Origin: Nitrospirota bacterium
Lineage (GTDB): Bacteria > Nitrospirota > Nitrospiria > Nitrospirales > Nitrospiraceae
Assembly (NCBI GenBank): GCA_030645475.1
Contig: JAUSMA010000071.1
Location: forward strand, 62,001-126,000
DNA: 64,000 bases
Reading direction: 5' to 3'
The translations under genes and the position numbers were made by a program. The first letter of the stretch is position 1; each line of letters opens with the position of its first letter. The notes beneath the pieces are model-generated. The model saw only the letters and a list, made by a program, of their open reading frames with translations. It had not been told where the DNA came from and made no database searches. Shown here piece by piece: positions 26,197 through 35,010 of this stretch.

Positions 26197-27309
26197 CTAG
26201 CTTTTCCCTTCACATAATTCCCGGTACAACGCGACGGTCTTCGCCGCTGCCTGCTCCCAGGAATACTGCTTGGCGCGCTCGAATCCTTTGACCCTCAACG
26301 TGGCTCGAAGCGACCCATCCTCCAGCACACGGATCATGGCCTCTCCAAGCGCCCGCGGATCCTGAGGATCTGCCAACACCGCCGCATCGCCTGCGACTTC
26401 TGCCAGCGCGGTCGAATTAGACGTGAGCACCGGCGCCCCACAGGCCATCGCTTCTAAGACCGGCATCCCAAACCCTTCGTACAGCGACGGAAACACAAAT
26501 AGATCGGCAGCGGAATACAATAACTGCAGATCGCTCGTGGACAGCCTCCCTGGACAGAGCGCCTTTTCCTGCAAGCTACGCCGTCGAGCCGTCTCTTCAT
26601 AGTTCCCGAACGGATGGATAGGCGAGCCGACAAGAACCAACATTCGCGATCCCAATTTCTTCCGCACCATCTCGGCGCCTTCAAGAAACGTCTGGTGATT
26701 CTTACGCGGGTCAGCCCCTCCGATAAATAAGACAAAGCGTTCAGTCTTCAGACCGATCCGTTTCCGCAACTCCGCCATCGCCTGATCATCACGACGTGGC
26801 ACAAAATCGTCCGACACGCCGTTGGGAATCACCCTGATATGCTCGCGCTTCAACCCATAGAGCTCCACGAGTTCTCTCGCGGAAAACTCGGACACCGTGA
26901 TCGTTTTCCTGGCTCGCAACGCCGTTTGCCTTGTCTTAAACGACGACGGCCATTGTCCCAACATCTTTTTCGAGAACTCAGGGTGGCGATCCAACCAGAG
27001 ATCGTGAATGGTCACCACCCCGCCAAACCGCCCGACTGCCTGCATCCGAAAATTGGTCCCATGGTACAAATCCAATTGATCGGACGAGCCCCGCTTTCCC
27101 ATCCCCCAGCGGCTCGAGTTCACCCACTGAAGCCGCTCAACGCCAGGCCATGCAGCCAACGAATCAGGCCGCTCGGCGCCTGGTTTGGCATAGGCCACAA
27201 AGTCGAGGCCTTCTTGCCGTGCCAACATCGTACGAAGCAAGTGGTAGCTGTGCCACCCAACCCCGCCCATATCGCCCACCATCGGATTCGCATCAAAACC
27301 GATTCTCAT
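26197..27309 (-). CDS. Glycosyltransferase family 4 (mannosyltransferase-like)
   Basis: A 370-residue GT-B enzyme: [80 protein letters not shown] and [25 protein letters not shown]. The E-G-F-G-x-P-x-L-E motif (EX7E) is the donor site of GT4 enzymes. It belongs to the LPS or glycan assembly group, and its sugar donor is unknown. The following 210 bases carry a palindromic element (27323-27450). Confidence 0.87.
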   Translation of the reverse strand: MRIGFDANPMVGDMGGVGWHSYHLLRTMLARQEGLDFVAYAKPGAERPDSLAAWPGVERLQWVNSSRWGMGKRGSSDQLDLYHGTNFRMQAVGRFGGVVTIHDLWLDRHPEFSKKMLGQWPSSFKTRQTALRARKTITVSEFSARELVELYGLKREHIRVIPNGVSDDFVPRRDDQAMAELRKRIGLKTERFVLFIGGADPRKNHQTFLEGAEMVRKKLGSRMLVLVGSPIHPFGNYEETARRRSLQEKALCPGRLSTSDLQLLYSAADLFVFPSLYEGFGMPVLEAMACGAPVLTSNSTALAEVAGDAAVLADPQDPRALGEAMIRVLEDGSLRATLRVKGFERAKQYSWEQAAAKTVALYRELCEGKS

Positions 27310-27322
27310 CCTCGCCCCTTCT

Positions 27323-27450
27323 CACGGGATACTGAAAAAGTCCACCAGCGTCGTTCTCGCATCGTTCAGAGCCTCAACGTACCCCCAAGGGTACGCCTCG
27401 GCCCTTCGCTTGCTGCGGCCTTGCTGGATGGCCATTTTGAGTATCCCGTG
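27323..27450. repeat. 128-bp palindromic element, family A, copy 1
   Basis: The outer arms CACGGGATACT and AGTATCCCGTG pair perfectly, and inner parts pair again, with a GTACCC-CCAA-GGGTAC hairpin at the centre. The copy at 44328-44455 has the same length and internal sequence (GAAAAAGTC near the left arm, GCTGCGGCCTTGCTGGA near the right), but different outer arms that still pair. It fills the gap between two GT4 genes and has no coding capacity of its own. Confidence 0.85.
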
Positions 27451-27523
27451 CGTCACGCTTTCAACCGTCCTACCCATGTGAACCCAAAATTCCTAGATTA
27501 CGCCAGAACGTTCCCACTGCTTT

Positions 27524-28642
27524 CTAGACACCCAATACTTCACCGTAGAATTGCTCCATCTGCAGGACGGACGCATCGAGACTAAATCGCTCCTGCGCGC
27601 GCGCCATTCCGTTTCGACCCATCTGTTCTCGACGAGCTCGATTTCCCAGGAGAGACACCACGGTTGCAGCCAATGATTCGATATCTCCAGGAGGAACAAG
27701 TAAACCCGTCTCTCCCTGCGCCACGACTTCGGGAAGCCCTCCTGTCGTAGTCGCAACCACGGCTTTTCCCATGGCCATCGCTTCGACCACCGCAATCCCA
27801 AATCCCTCCATGAGTGCCGGGTGCACATACAGATCGAGGCAGGCCAGGATGGGCTGAACCGGGTCTTGAAAGCCAACGATGTGTATGCGGTCGGCGATCT
27901 TCAACTCCTGTGCGAGCCCCTTCAATCGGTCGGCATAGCCGCTATCATTACTGCCCACGATCACGTAATGCACCGTGGGGACCGCACGGATGATAGCCGG
28001 AATGGCCCGAAGCATGACCTCATAGCCTTTTCGTGGGAACAGATTGGCGACGGTGCCGACCAGAACCGCTCCCTCCGGAACCCCGATCATCCGACGCATC
28101 GACTGATCGTCTCGCGCGAGTGGTTTCTCCAGGAGATCGATGCCGCTGTAAATCGTCCGCATCTTACTTGCCGACACCCCGCCGGCGATCAGCGACTGTT
28201 CAATCTGCCGTGAGATGGCAATGACGGCTTCGACTCGATCAAGCTGATACCGTCGTACCTTCGCCGGCTCGATCTCCTGCCGCACATGAGCCACGATCGG
28301 CAGGGGCTTCGATAGACCGCGTACCGCCCTCACAGTATGGGGCACCCACCAGATATCGTTCACATGGATCATGGCGGGATCGAGCTGATGCACGAGAACC
28401 TCCAGACGCCGAACCGCCGATCGGCGCTGAAAGAATGAACGGAGTTTTCTCCAGGGAGGGAGACTGAACGCATGAGTGGGAACTGCGATCGCATGGAGCT
28501 GATCGTGGAAGGGACCCGTCCCTGGACAGACCACATGCGGCTCCCACTGTTGTCGATCGAGCGTCTTCAGCAAGGCCATCAGATCACGCTCCGCCCCTCC
28601 GATGGCTTCAACCCCATGCACATACAGAATTCGCGTGGCCAC
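27524..28642 (-). CDS. Glycosyltransferase family 4
   Basis: A GT-B enzyme of about 372 residues. It opens ATRILYVHGVEAIGGAERDL, the AGGAE-type N-terminus of GT4 enzymes, and has VGTVANLFPRKGYEVML, IHIVGFQDPVQPIL and LYVHPALMEGFGIAVVEAMAMGKAVVA with the EX7E motif. GTG at 28642 overlaps the upstream stop by one base (TAGTG) and is chosen. The donor sugar is unknown; neighbours point to LPS core or O-chain synthesis. Confidence 0.86.
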   Translation of the reverse strand: MATRILYVHGVEAIGGAERDLMALLKTLDRQQWEPHVVCPGTGPFHDQLHAIAVPTHAFSLPPWRKLRSFFQRRSAVRRLEVLVHQLDPAMIHVNDIWWVPHTVRAVRGLSKPLPIVAHVRQEIEPAKVRRYQLDRVEAVIAISRQIEQSLIAGGVSASKMRTIYSGIDLLEKPLARDDQSMRRMIGVPEGAVLVGTVANLFPRKGYEVMLRAIPAIIRAVPTVHYVIVGSNDSGYADRLKGLAQELKIADRIHIVGFQDPVQPILACLDLYVHPALMEGFGIAVVEAMAMGKAVVATTTGGLPEVVAQGETGLLVPPGDIESLAATVVSLLGNRARREQMGRNGMARAQERFSLDASVLQMEQFYGEVLGV

Positions 28643-29436
28643 TACCTGGCATCCGGGTGAGAGGCCACCTGCCTGGTGACATCCCACAGCTTGGCATATT
28701 TCACAAAGGTGTACATGCTGGCGAACACACAGACAATGAGTCCGCGCACCCCATCGCGAAACCCATTTTTCAAGACATAGGTTTTGAGGAACACCACCAG
28801 TGGACGGAAGACCAGGTCGCTCCAGCGAACCGTCCGAACCCTCTTGGCCTTCTCCTGTGCCGCCAGCGTGGTATAGAGCCCGAACTTCTTGAAGTGATCC
28901 TGAATGCGCCGCTCCGTATGATGATCGAGGTGCTCGACCAATGTCCCAATCTCCCCATCGACAAGAAGATTCTCATGCACCGCGACATCGTTATACTGAG
29001 CCAGCCCACGCCGAAACAGACGCACTTGATAATCGGGATAGACACCGCCCCCTCGTACCCAGGCCCCATAGAAAAAGTTCTTGCGCGGGATCCGATAGGC
29101 CACGGGTGCGCCGGGTGTCCATTTACTCACACAGGCCGTGATCTCTCCTCGTAATTCCTCAGTCACTCGTTCATCCGCATCGAGAATCACAATCCAGTCG
29201 GCCGACGCCTGCGCCATCCCGAAATTTTTCTGCAGCCCAAAACCTGGCCAGGGACGTACAGAGACCTTCGCTCCACTGGCACGGGCTAACTCGACGGTCC
29301 GATCGCGGCTTTCCGCATCGACCACGATGATGTCATCCGCCCACCGAACCGACGCCAGGCAATCGGCAATATTCCGTTCCTCGTTCTTCGTGATGACCAC
29401 ACAGGCCACTGTTGGCCGATTGACCGACTCAGCCAC
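28642..29436 (-). CDS. WaaE/KdtX-like GT2 LPS core glycosyltransferase
   Basis: A 264-residue GT-A enzyme: VACVVITKNEERNIADCLAS, IIVVDAESRDRTVELA, WPGFGLQKNFGMAQASADW and VILDADERVTEEL. The C-terminal part contains PRKNFFYGAWVRGGGVYPDYQ and a membrane-associated tail (GLIVCVFASMYTFVKYAKLW). This is the WaaE type, which adds glucose to heptose I of the inner core in enterobacteria. The GTG start has GGGGGG six bases upstream. A close relative is at 30343-31116. Confidence 0.86.
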   Translation of the reverse strand: MAESVNRPTVACVVITKNEERNIADCLASVRWADDIIVVDAESRDRTVELARASGAKVSVRPWPGFGLQKNFGMAQASADWIVILDADERVTEELRGEITACVSKWTPGAPVAYRIPRKNFFYGAWVRGGGVYPDYQVRLFRRGLAQYNDVAVHENLLVDGEIGTLVEHLDHHTERRIQDHFKKFGLYTTLAAQEKAKRVRTVRWSDLVFRPLVVFLKTYVLKNGFRDGVRGLIVCVFASMYTFVKYAKLWDVTRQVASHPDAR

Positions 29437-29471
29437 AGATCACCCCCCTGACATCCTGCAGCGGATTGGGC

Positions 29472-30317
29472 TTATCCACGAAAGCCTCGGCGAACCACTT
29501 CCCGGTAGAAGGTCCAATTGAGCCACCGGTTCCTCCGGGGTGCCCATCGCTTGGCTGCCCCAATGCGTGCCCGCATGACGAGCGGATGCGACTCACCGAA
29601 CTCCTTCAACATGGCATAGTCCTCGAACTGAAAGCTGTCGTGCGCCAGTTGCTTGGCCTCTGCGGCAGGAACCTGGCCCCCATGATAGACGGTCACTTGC
29701 TCCCGTTTTTTCTCCGTCATCGTTTGAGGGTCCTTCACCCACCCATAGTGAAAAACGCGCCCGCCCGATGGGGCAATCCATTCCTTCGGTCCGCTCTGGA
29801 GATATTGCTGTGTCGCCTTGAGATGGAACCCCACCGCATCGCCACAAGATTCGACTTCACCGTTGTTCCGAATGATCCGCACGGCCTTGTGATAGAACCA
29901 GGGATTCGTCGTCCAATAGTCCGCGATAAAATGCAGATACCGGAACAAGAGCCCTTTCACATCCGGATTGCCGAGATGGCGGCGCATCGCCTCTTGGATG
30001 GCAGGCAAGTCGTCCTCGTGCACGACCTCGTCGGCCTGAATATAGAAGGCCCAATCCCCGGTACAGTGGGACAACGCGATATTGGTCTGTTGCGCATAGA
30101 TTAGGCCATCTTTTCGCAGCGTCTCATCCCAGACCGACTCCACGATCTTGATCTTCGGGTCCCCGATCGAGCGAATTAGTTCCATCGTGCCATCGTCGCA
30201 GCGACCAACGTTGACGATGAACTCATCGACGATTGGCAGGATTGAACGGATGGACTCCACGACCGGATAGTCGTACTTGACCACGTTCCGCACGAATGTA
30301 AATCCGCTCACCTTCAT
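29472..30317 (-). CDS. GT2-like glycosyltransferase family protein
   Basis: A 281-residue protein. MKVSGFTFVRNVVKYDYPVV and FIVNVGRCDDGTMELIRSI give the GT-A N-terminus, while AFYIQADEVVHEDDLPAIQ carries the metal-binding DXD-like motif (QADE). It belongs to the group of GT2-like proteins often found next to LPS genes that lack the usual C-terminal module. The role is likely addition of a core or O-chain sugar. The gaps to both neighbours are about 30 bp, so it is in the operon. Confidence 0.78.
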   Translation of the reverse strand: MKVSGFTFVRNVVKYDYPVVESIRSILPIVDEFIVNVGRCDDGTMELIRSIGDPKIKIVESVWDETLRKDGLIYAQQTNIALSHCTGDWAFYIQADEVVHEDDLPAIQEAMRRHLGNPDVKGLLFRYLHFIADYWTTNPWFYHKAVRIIRNNGEVESCGDAVGFHLKATQQYLQSGPKEWIAPSGGRVFHYGWVKDPQTMTEKKREQVTVYHGGQVPAAEAKQLAHDSFQFEDYAMLKEFGESHPLVMRARIGAAKRWAPRRNRWLNWTFYREVVRRGFRG

Positions 30318-30342
30318 CGCGCCCGCCTCTCAACCGCTAGCC

Positions 30343-31116
30343 TTATGGCTTCACCGTCACATCACGGTCTCGATCCAATTCCCAAAATTTCGCATACTTC
30401 ATGAAGGTGTAATAGGCATAGAGTCCGGAAAGAATCAAGCCGGGCATCCCGTCGAGGAAGCCCACGCGCTGCACATACATCTTGAGAAATGCTCCGAGCG
30501 GATGGGTGATCAGTTGATGAGAAGAAAACTGCTTGCCCCGCTCCACCATGCGACGGGCCATCAAATCCGAGTAGCGATCTTGCTTCGCCACATAGTGATC
30601 GATGTCGCGGAAGGGATACTGCAATGCGGGGCGCTTGAGATGTCCGACCAGCCCCTCACAGTCGAAACTCTCATGGACCAGCTCTTCACGATACCGGAAC
30701 CGTGCCTTTCGAAACAGCTGCGGTTGCCGATAATCGGGATACCAGCCGCAATGTTTGATCCATCGGCCCAGAAAATAATTCTTTCGTGGGACAAAATAGG
30801 CATCTGCCTCCGGCCCGCGGTCGAGCAACAGCCGGATCTCTTCCTTGAGCTCAGGCGTCATCCTCTCATCGCTATCCAGGCTGAAGACCCACTCATGGGT
30901 TGTGAATGCTACCGCCTGATTACGCAAATCGCCGAACCCTTTGAAATCGACTTGATAGACCTTGTCCGTAAACTCACAACTGATTGCCGCCGTCCGATCC
31001 GTACTATGAGAATCCACGACGATCAACTCATCACCCCAGCCCACTACAGACTCAAGGCAGGCCCGCATATTGGGTTCGTCGTTATAGGCGATGACATAGA
31101 CCGACAATTTAGACAT
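30343..31116 (-). CDS. WaaE/KdtX-like GT2 LPS core glycosyltransferase
   Basis: A 257-residue paralogue of the protein at 28642-29436: SVYVIAYNDEPNMRACLESV, LIVVDSHSTDRTAAI, FKGFGDLRNQAVAFTTHEW and FSLDSDERMTPELK, then VPRKNYFLGRWIKHCGWYPDYR and the hydrophobic tail GLILSGLYAYYTFMKYAKFW. Its start overlaps the end of the upstream heptosyltransferase gene by 8 bases, so the two are translationally coupled. Two diverged copies suggest two similar core linkages. Confidence 0.85.
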   Translation of the reverse strand: MSKLSVYVIAYNDEPNMRACLESVVGWGDELIVVDSHSTDRTAAISCEFTDKVYQVDFKGFGDLRNQAVAFTTHEWVFSLDSDERMTPELKEEIRLLLDRGPEADAYFVPRKNYFLGRWIKHCGWYPDYRQPQLFRKARFRYREELVHESFDCEGLVGHLKRPALQYPFRDIDHYVAKQDRYSDLMARRMVERGKQFSSHQLITHPLGAFLKMYVQRVGFLDGMPGLILSGLYAYYTFMKYAKFWELDRDRDVTVKP

Positions 31117-32128
31117 GTACGACCTTGAGCGGGGCTGGCTGTCGGGTGACCTCCATGACTTGCCGCGCCACCCTGTCCACCGTCAGCCGATTGAGGCAAT
31201 CCCAGTAGGGACAGGCTTCATAGATACATTTTTCGCAAGTCGGCACATCGGGGCGCAGCACCACTCCCTTGCCGAGCGGCTGCCAGCGAGTCGGAAGATT
31301 ATTCCGCCGCGGATCGAACAGACTGACGTTGGGCACGCCGAACGCTGCGGCCATATGGGCTGGCCCTGTGGCTCCGGACACCACCGCGTGACCAGCCGCA
31401 ATCACGGACATCAACTCACGTACCGATAACTGTCCCATGAGATTGAGGACCGAGGCGGGAAGCGGCTCGGCACTGGCCGATTGCTGATTGAACATCTCTG
31501 CTTCCGCCTGGCTTCCGGTCAACACGACCCCCACGCCCTTCCGATGCAACTCATGCGCGAGTGCATGATAATGCTCAATACGCCAACGCCTGGCGGCAAA
31601 TCCCCCAGGATGGAGCACCACTCTGGGGATTGCCAGGCCACGTAACCGCTCCTGTCCCTTCGCTCGTTCTTCATCAGTCAGCACGAGACTCGGCGGAAAC
31701 ACGCTGCCAGGCTGCAACCCGAGCCCCGTCAACATGCCGACGTTGTATGCGGTTTCATGCTTGGAAAAATCTTTCCGATGTTCATAGACCCGACGATTCG
31801 CCAACAGGCTATACCAGCGATAGCCTGTTGCCACACGAATCGGGACCCGCGCCAGAAAGGCCGCCCACATCAACCGCTTGAAGGGTTTGAGAAAGACCAC
31901 GGCATCGACGGTCCGGCGAAAGATCGACACCAGTTCGCCCAGAGATTCCCGGCCTGTGACCGTCCAGACTTCGTCGAGATCAGGGTGGTGTGACAACACC
32001 GGAGCGGCATATTCGCTGGAGAGGAAAGCGATCTGCGCCTCCGGCAGGAGCCTACGTACTGCGGAGGCGACTGGCAGGCACAGAATTTCATCGCCAATCC
32101 CGTCAGGCCTGACCAAGAGGACCTTCAT
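31109..32128 (-). CDS. Glycosyltransferase family 9 (heptosyltransferase-like)
   Basis: A 339-residue GT9 protein starting MKVLLVRPDGIGDEILCLP. The C-terminal half has VVLHPGGFAARRWRIEHYHAL, HAVVSGATGPAHMAAAFGVPN and SLFDPRRNNLPTRWQPLG, the ADP-heptose-binding half. The conserved region reads TGPAHMA where many heptosyltransferases have DSGPMHIA, so the donor may be heptose or another sugar. The ATG overlaps the WaaC stop by four bases (ATGA). A four-cysteine patch (CEKCIYEACPYWDC) near the C-terminus might bind a metal. Confidence 0.8.
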   Translation of the reverse strand: MKVLLVRPDGIGDEILCLPVASAVRRLLPEAQIAFLSSEYAAPVLSHHPDLDEVWTVTGRESLGELVSIFRRTVDAVVFLKPFKRLMWAAFLARVPIRVATGYRWYSLLANRRVYEHRKDFSKHETAYNVGMLTGLGLQPGSVFPPSLVLTDEERAKGQERLRGLAIPRVVLHPGGFAARRWRIEHYHALAHELHRKGVGVVLTGSQAEAEMFNQQSASAEPLPASVLNLMGQLSVRELMSVIAAGHAVVSGATGPAHMAAAFGVPNVSLFDPRRNNLPTRWQPLGKGVVLRPDVPTCEKCIYEACPYWDCLNRLTVDRVARQVMEVTRQPAPLKVVHV

Positions 32129-33162
32129 CGGGGAACCGTCCGACGGAATCGCTGTGCTCGAGCCGCAGCCAATACTTGTTGTGGCGACACCATTTTCAAA
32201 CATTCCAACGGCAGGCTATTGTGACAGGTCCGGCTGAAACAGGGTCTGCAGGGCACAGGCTCAGTCAACACAGCATGGCCTGCCCCATAGGGACCGGTCC
32301 GGACTTCACTCGTCGGCCCGAAAAGGGCCACCACCGGCGTCCCGACCGCCGCCGCAATATGCATAGGGCCTGAATCGTTGGTAATCAGCATCGACGCCTT
32401 ACTCAGAAGTGCCGGCAGCAAACCCACGGTTGTCGCTCCGGCCAGATCGATGGCGGGGGTCTTCATCTCACCCTTCACAGCTGCAACATCCACCCGTTCG
32501 TCAGGGCCGCCAATCATCACCACCGCTCCGCACCCTTCTTGCTGCAACTGATCGGCCACTTCGGCGAAGGAGGAAGCTGGCCACCGCTTAGTCGGCCATC
32601 GGGCGGAGACATTCATCGCCACCCAGCTCATTCCAGGCATCACACCGGATCGGCTCAACAGGCGATCGACCTCATCATAATCGGTTTGCGGGATACGGAA
32701 CCGGAACTCAGGCGTACCGGAGTCCACCGCCCCTAGGGCCTTGGCCACAAGCATATAACGATCGACTGCATGCATCTCTGATTGCGGGACTGTCACGCGC
32801 TTCGTATAGAACCAGGGACTCCCCTCTCGCCCATTGGCAAATCCCACAAGCAGAGGAGATCCTGTGAGCCTCCCAATGGCGGCGCTCCGAAAGAGACCCT
32901 GCAGATCCACAACGAGATCAAACTGCTCGGCACGAAGAGGGGCCACCTGAGAGAGCCACCCTTGTAGCGTGGATTCCACAGACCAGACCCGATCCACTCC
33001 GTCGATCCGCTCGACGAGACCGGCCCATTGTCGCTTCACCAGCCAAGTCAGACGAGCCTTGGGGTATGCCCTGCGGATGGCCGCACAGGTCGGCATCGCA
33101 TGCACGATGTCACCCAACGAGCTTGGCTTGATCAACAAAATGTGGCGATAGTCTTCCATCAT
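32125..33162 (-). CDS. waaC: LPS heptosyltransferase I
   Basis: A 345-residue GT9 enzyme that adds the first heptose to Kdo of the LPS inner core, at the cytoplasmic face of the inner membrane. Its N-terminus, HILLIKPSSLGDIVHAMPT, is the WaaC signature. The C-terminal domain has AGATTVGLLPALLSKASMLI, TNDSGPMHIAAAVGTPVVAL and FGPTSEVRTGPYG. It is followed, with overlap, by another GT9 gene and preceded by WaaF-GmhB, which fits stepwise inner core assembly. Confidence 0.92.
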   Translation of the reverse strand: MMEDYRHILLIKPSSLGDIVHAMPTCAAIRRAYPKARLTWLVKRQWAGLVERIDGVDRVWSVESTLQGWLSQVAPLRAEQFDLVVDLQGLFRSAAIGRLTGSPLLVGFANGREGSPWFYTKRVTVPQSEMHAVDRYMLVAKALGAVDSGTPEFRFRIPQTDYDEVDRLLSRSGVMPGMSWVAMNVSARWPTKRWPASSFAEVADQLQQEGCGAVVMIGGPDERVDVAAVKGEMKTPAIDLAGATTVGLLPALLSKASMLITNDSGPMHIAAAVGTPVVALFGPTSEVRTGPYGAGHAVLTEPVPCRPCFSRTCHNSLPLECLKMVSPQQVLAAARAQRFRRTVPR

Positions 33163-33223
33163 ATATGCCGCACGAGACTGGCGGGAAATGCGAGACAGGC
33201 GTGACGCGCAAGACCCACAAGTT

Positions 33224-34969
33224 TCACGGCTCTTGCCGCTCTCGCCTTTCCCGCTCGTCGCGCCCTTTCGCGCTCTTCACCGCATCGGTGAAAATCCAAT
33301 CCACTGCCTCAGCCATGGACGTTGCCACGGCATCCGGCATCGCCTCTGCTGCTTGCAGCGCATCGAGCGCCTGGGCATCCACGAGATCGGTCGTCAGAAG
33401 AATCCCCTTGGCGCCCACTCGCTTCGCCAATTGGATGTCGCGTGCGTGATCGCCAATTAAATAGGAGCGTCGAAGATCGAGTTGCAACTCCGACCGGGCC
33501 CGCTCCACCATTCCGATATTCGGTTTGCGGCAGCGGCAGCCATCGTCAGGATGGTGCGGGCAAAAATAGATCGCGTCGAGCGCCACCTCTTCCTGCTCCA
33601 ACAGACCCTCCAATCTGGCATGGATGGCTTCTAAATCCTTGAGGGTAAAGATCCCACGACCGACACCCGATTGGTTCGTCACGACCACTAATTTCGCACC
33701 AGCCCGTTTCAACCGTGCCAGGGCTGGCCCGACCCCTGCCAACAACTTCAACTCAGCGGCAACTCTCAGATAGCCAGGATCGTAGTTCAACGTTCCATCT
33801 CGATCCAGAAAGACGGTCACACCGTCCAGCGGGGCATGTCCCGCTGGAGGCAAGAGGCCAGCGGCACGAGGCAAGAGGTCGTCCTGTAAATTCTCTCGCC
33901 CCTCGCCCCTTGCCCCTTGCCCCCCAATCTGTTTGACCGCTTCATCATATACCTGATCAACCGTCACCCTGGTCATGCACCGATGGTCGATGGGACATTC
34001 ACGCAACAGACAAGGCGCGCAATCGACCGGTTGCCGCACAATCGCATGGGCGCTCCCAAACGGCGACGTAGTCCGCCAATCGGTCGGCCCGAAGATCGCC
34101 ACGACCGGCACTTGAAATGCAGAGGCAATATGCATTGGACCGGTATCGTTCGTGACGAGCACTTCACAGCGTTTCACCGCCGCCATCAATTCACGGATGG
34201 TCGTCGCCCCGGACAAGACCAACGATTTCGACGACAGATTCGCAGCAATTTCCTGGCCCAACCGCTCTTCTCCCTTGGCGCCAAAAATGACCACGCTGAC
34301 CTCTTGTCCACGAGACATCCGAATCGTATGACAGAGCCGATCCGTAACCTCGGCAAATCGTTCAGGCAACCAGCGCTTGGCCCCGCCATAGGTCGAACCT
34401 GGATTGATCCCCACCACGGCATCGGAGGGGGCGACGCCGCCCTGAGAAAATCGGCCCGCCATGGCCTGTTCCTCTTCAGGAAAGACGATGAGTTCCGGTG
34501 CAGAAGGATCGGCTGTGAGGCCCAGCGGCTTCAGCAGATCCCAATAATAACGGACTTGATGGAGAAGCGTACGGCGATCCGGCGCCGCGACTGGATCGGT
34601 CAGCAGCAGGCTTCGTGCATCCGTCGCATAGCCATAGCGCCGAGGCACACCAGCCAGAAAAGCGAGGAGTGCCGCCTCAAACGCATTCTGAAACAACAGG
34701 GCCATATCGAAATCCTGCCGTCTCAATTGCCCGGCCAGCGCCCACTTACCGGAGAGCCCCGCATGACGCCCGTTCGTATCGTAGGTCAGCACACGCGTCA
34801 AGGCCGGATGGCCGGCAAACAAATCGGCCACCCCCGGCTTGACCAACAGCGCGATTTGCGCGTCCGGGAACAGGCTCCGCAATCCGCGCAGTGCCGGCTC
34901 ACACATCACGGCATCGCCAAGCCAATTGGGTCCCCGCACGAGAATTCTTTTAATGAGTTCTTTCTCCAC
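33224..34969 (-). CDS. waaF-gmhB: Fusion: LPS heptosyltransferase II (WaaF) plus heptose-1,7-bisphosphate 7-phosphatase (GmhB)
   Basis: Residues 1 to about 345 are WaaF: RILVRGPNWLGDAVMCEPAL at the start, VGINPGSTYGGAKRWLPER, and VTNDTGPMHIASAFQVPVVA. Residues from about 385 on are GmhB, a HAD-family phosphatase: TVFLDRDGTLNYDPGYL has the nucleophile aspartates, VVVTNQSGVGRGIF the second motif, CPHHPDDGCRCRKP the zinc-loop cysteines and YLIGDHARDIQLAKRVGA the last motif. The linker is coded by low-complexity G-rich DNA on the coding strand. The start is GTG at 34969, close behind GGAGG. The fusion joins synthesis of ADP-heptose with its use. Confidence 0.9.
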   Translation of the reverse strand: MEKELIKRILVRGPNWLGDAVMCEPALRGLRSLFPDAQIALLVKPGVADLFAGHPALTRVLTYDTNGRHAGLSGKWALAGQLRRQDFDMALLFQNAFEAALLAFLAGVPRRYGYATDARSLLLTDPVAAPDRRTLLHQVRYYWDLLKPLGLTADPSAPELIVFPEEEQAMAGRFSQGGVAPSDAVVGINPGSTYGGAKRWLPERFAEVTDRLCHTIRMSRGQEVSVVIFGAKGEERLGQEIAANLSSKSLVLSGATTIRELMAAVKRCEVLVTNDTGPMHIASAFQVPVVAIFGPTDWRTTSPFGSAHAIVRQPVDCAPCLLRECPIDHRCMTRVTVDQVYDEAVKQIGGQGARGEGRENLQDDLLPRAAGLLPPAGHAPLDGVTVFLDRDGTLNYDPGYLRVAAELKLLAGVGPALARLKRAGAKLVVVTNQSGVGRGIFTLKDLEAIHARLEGLLEQEEVALDAIYFCPHHPDDGCRCRKPNIGMVERARSELQLDLRRSYLIGDHARDIQLAKRVGAKGILLTTDLVDAQALDALQAAEAMPDAVATSMAEAVDWIFTDAVKSAKGRDERERRERQEP

Positions 34970-34982
34970 AAGCCTCCAAAAA

Positions 34983-35010
34983 CTTCAGCCTTCAGCCTTC
35001 AGCCTTCAGC
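34983..35010. repeat. Four tandem copies of a 7-bp unit at the 3' end of lpxK
   Basis: CTTCAGC is repeated four times in a row on the plus strand, with a partial fifth copy. On the coding strand the unit GCTGAAG supplies the last codons and the TGA stop of lpxK. A seven-base unit shifts the reading frame at each copy, so each frame meets a TGA within three units; length change alters only the last few residues. Confidence 0.85.
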
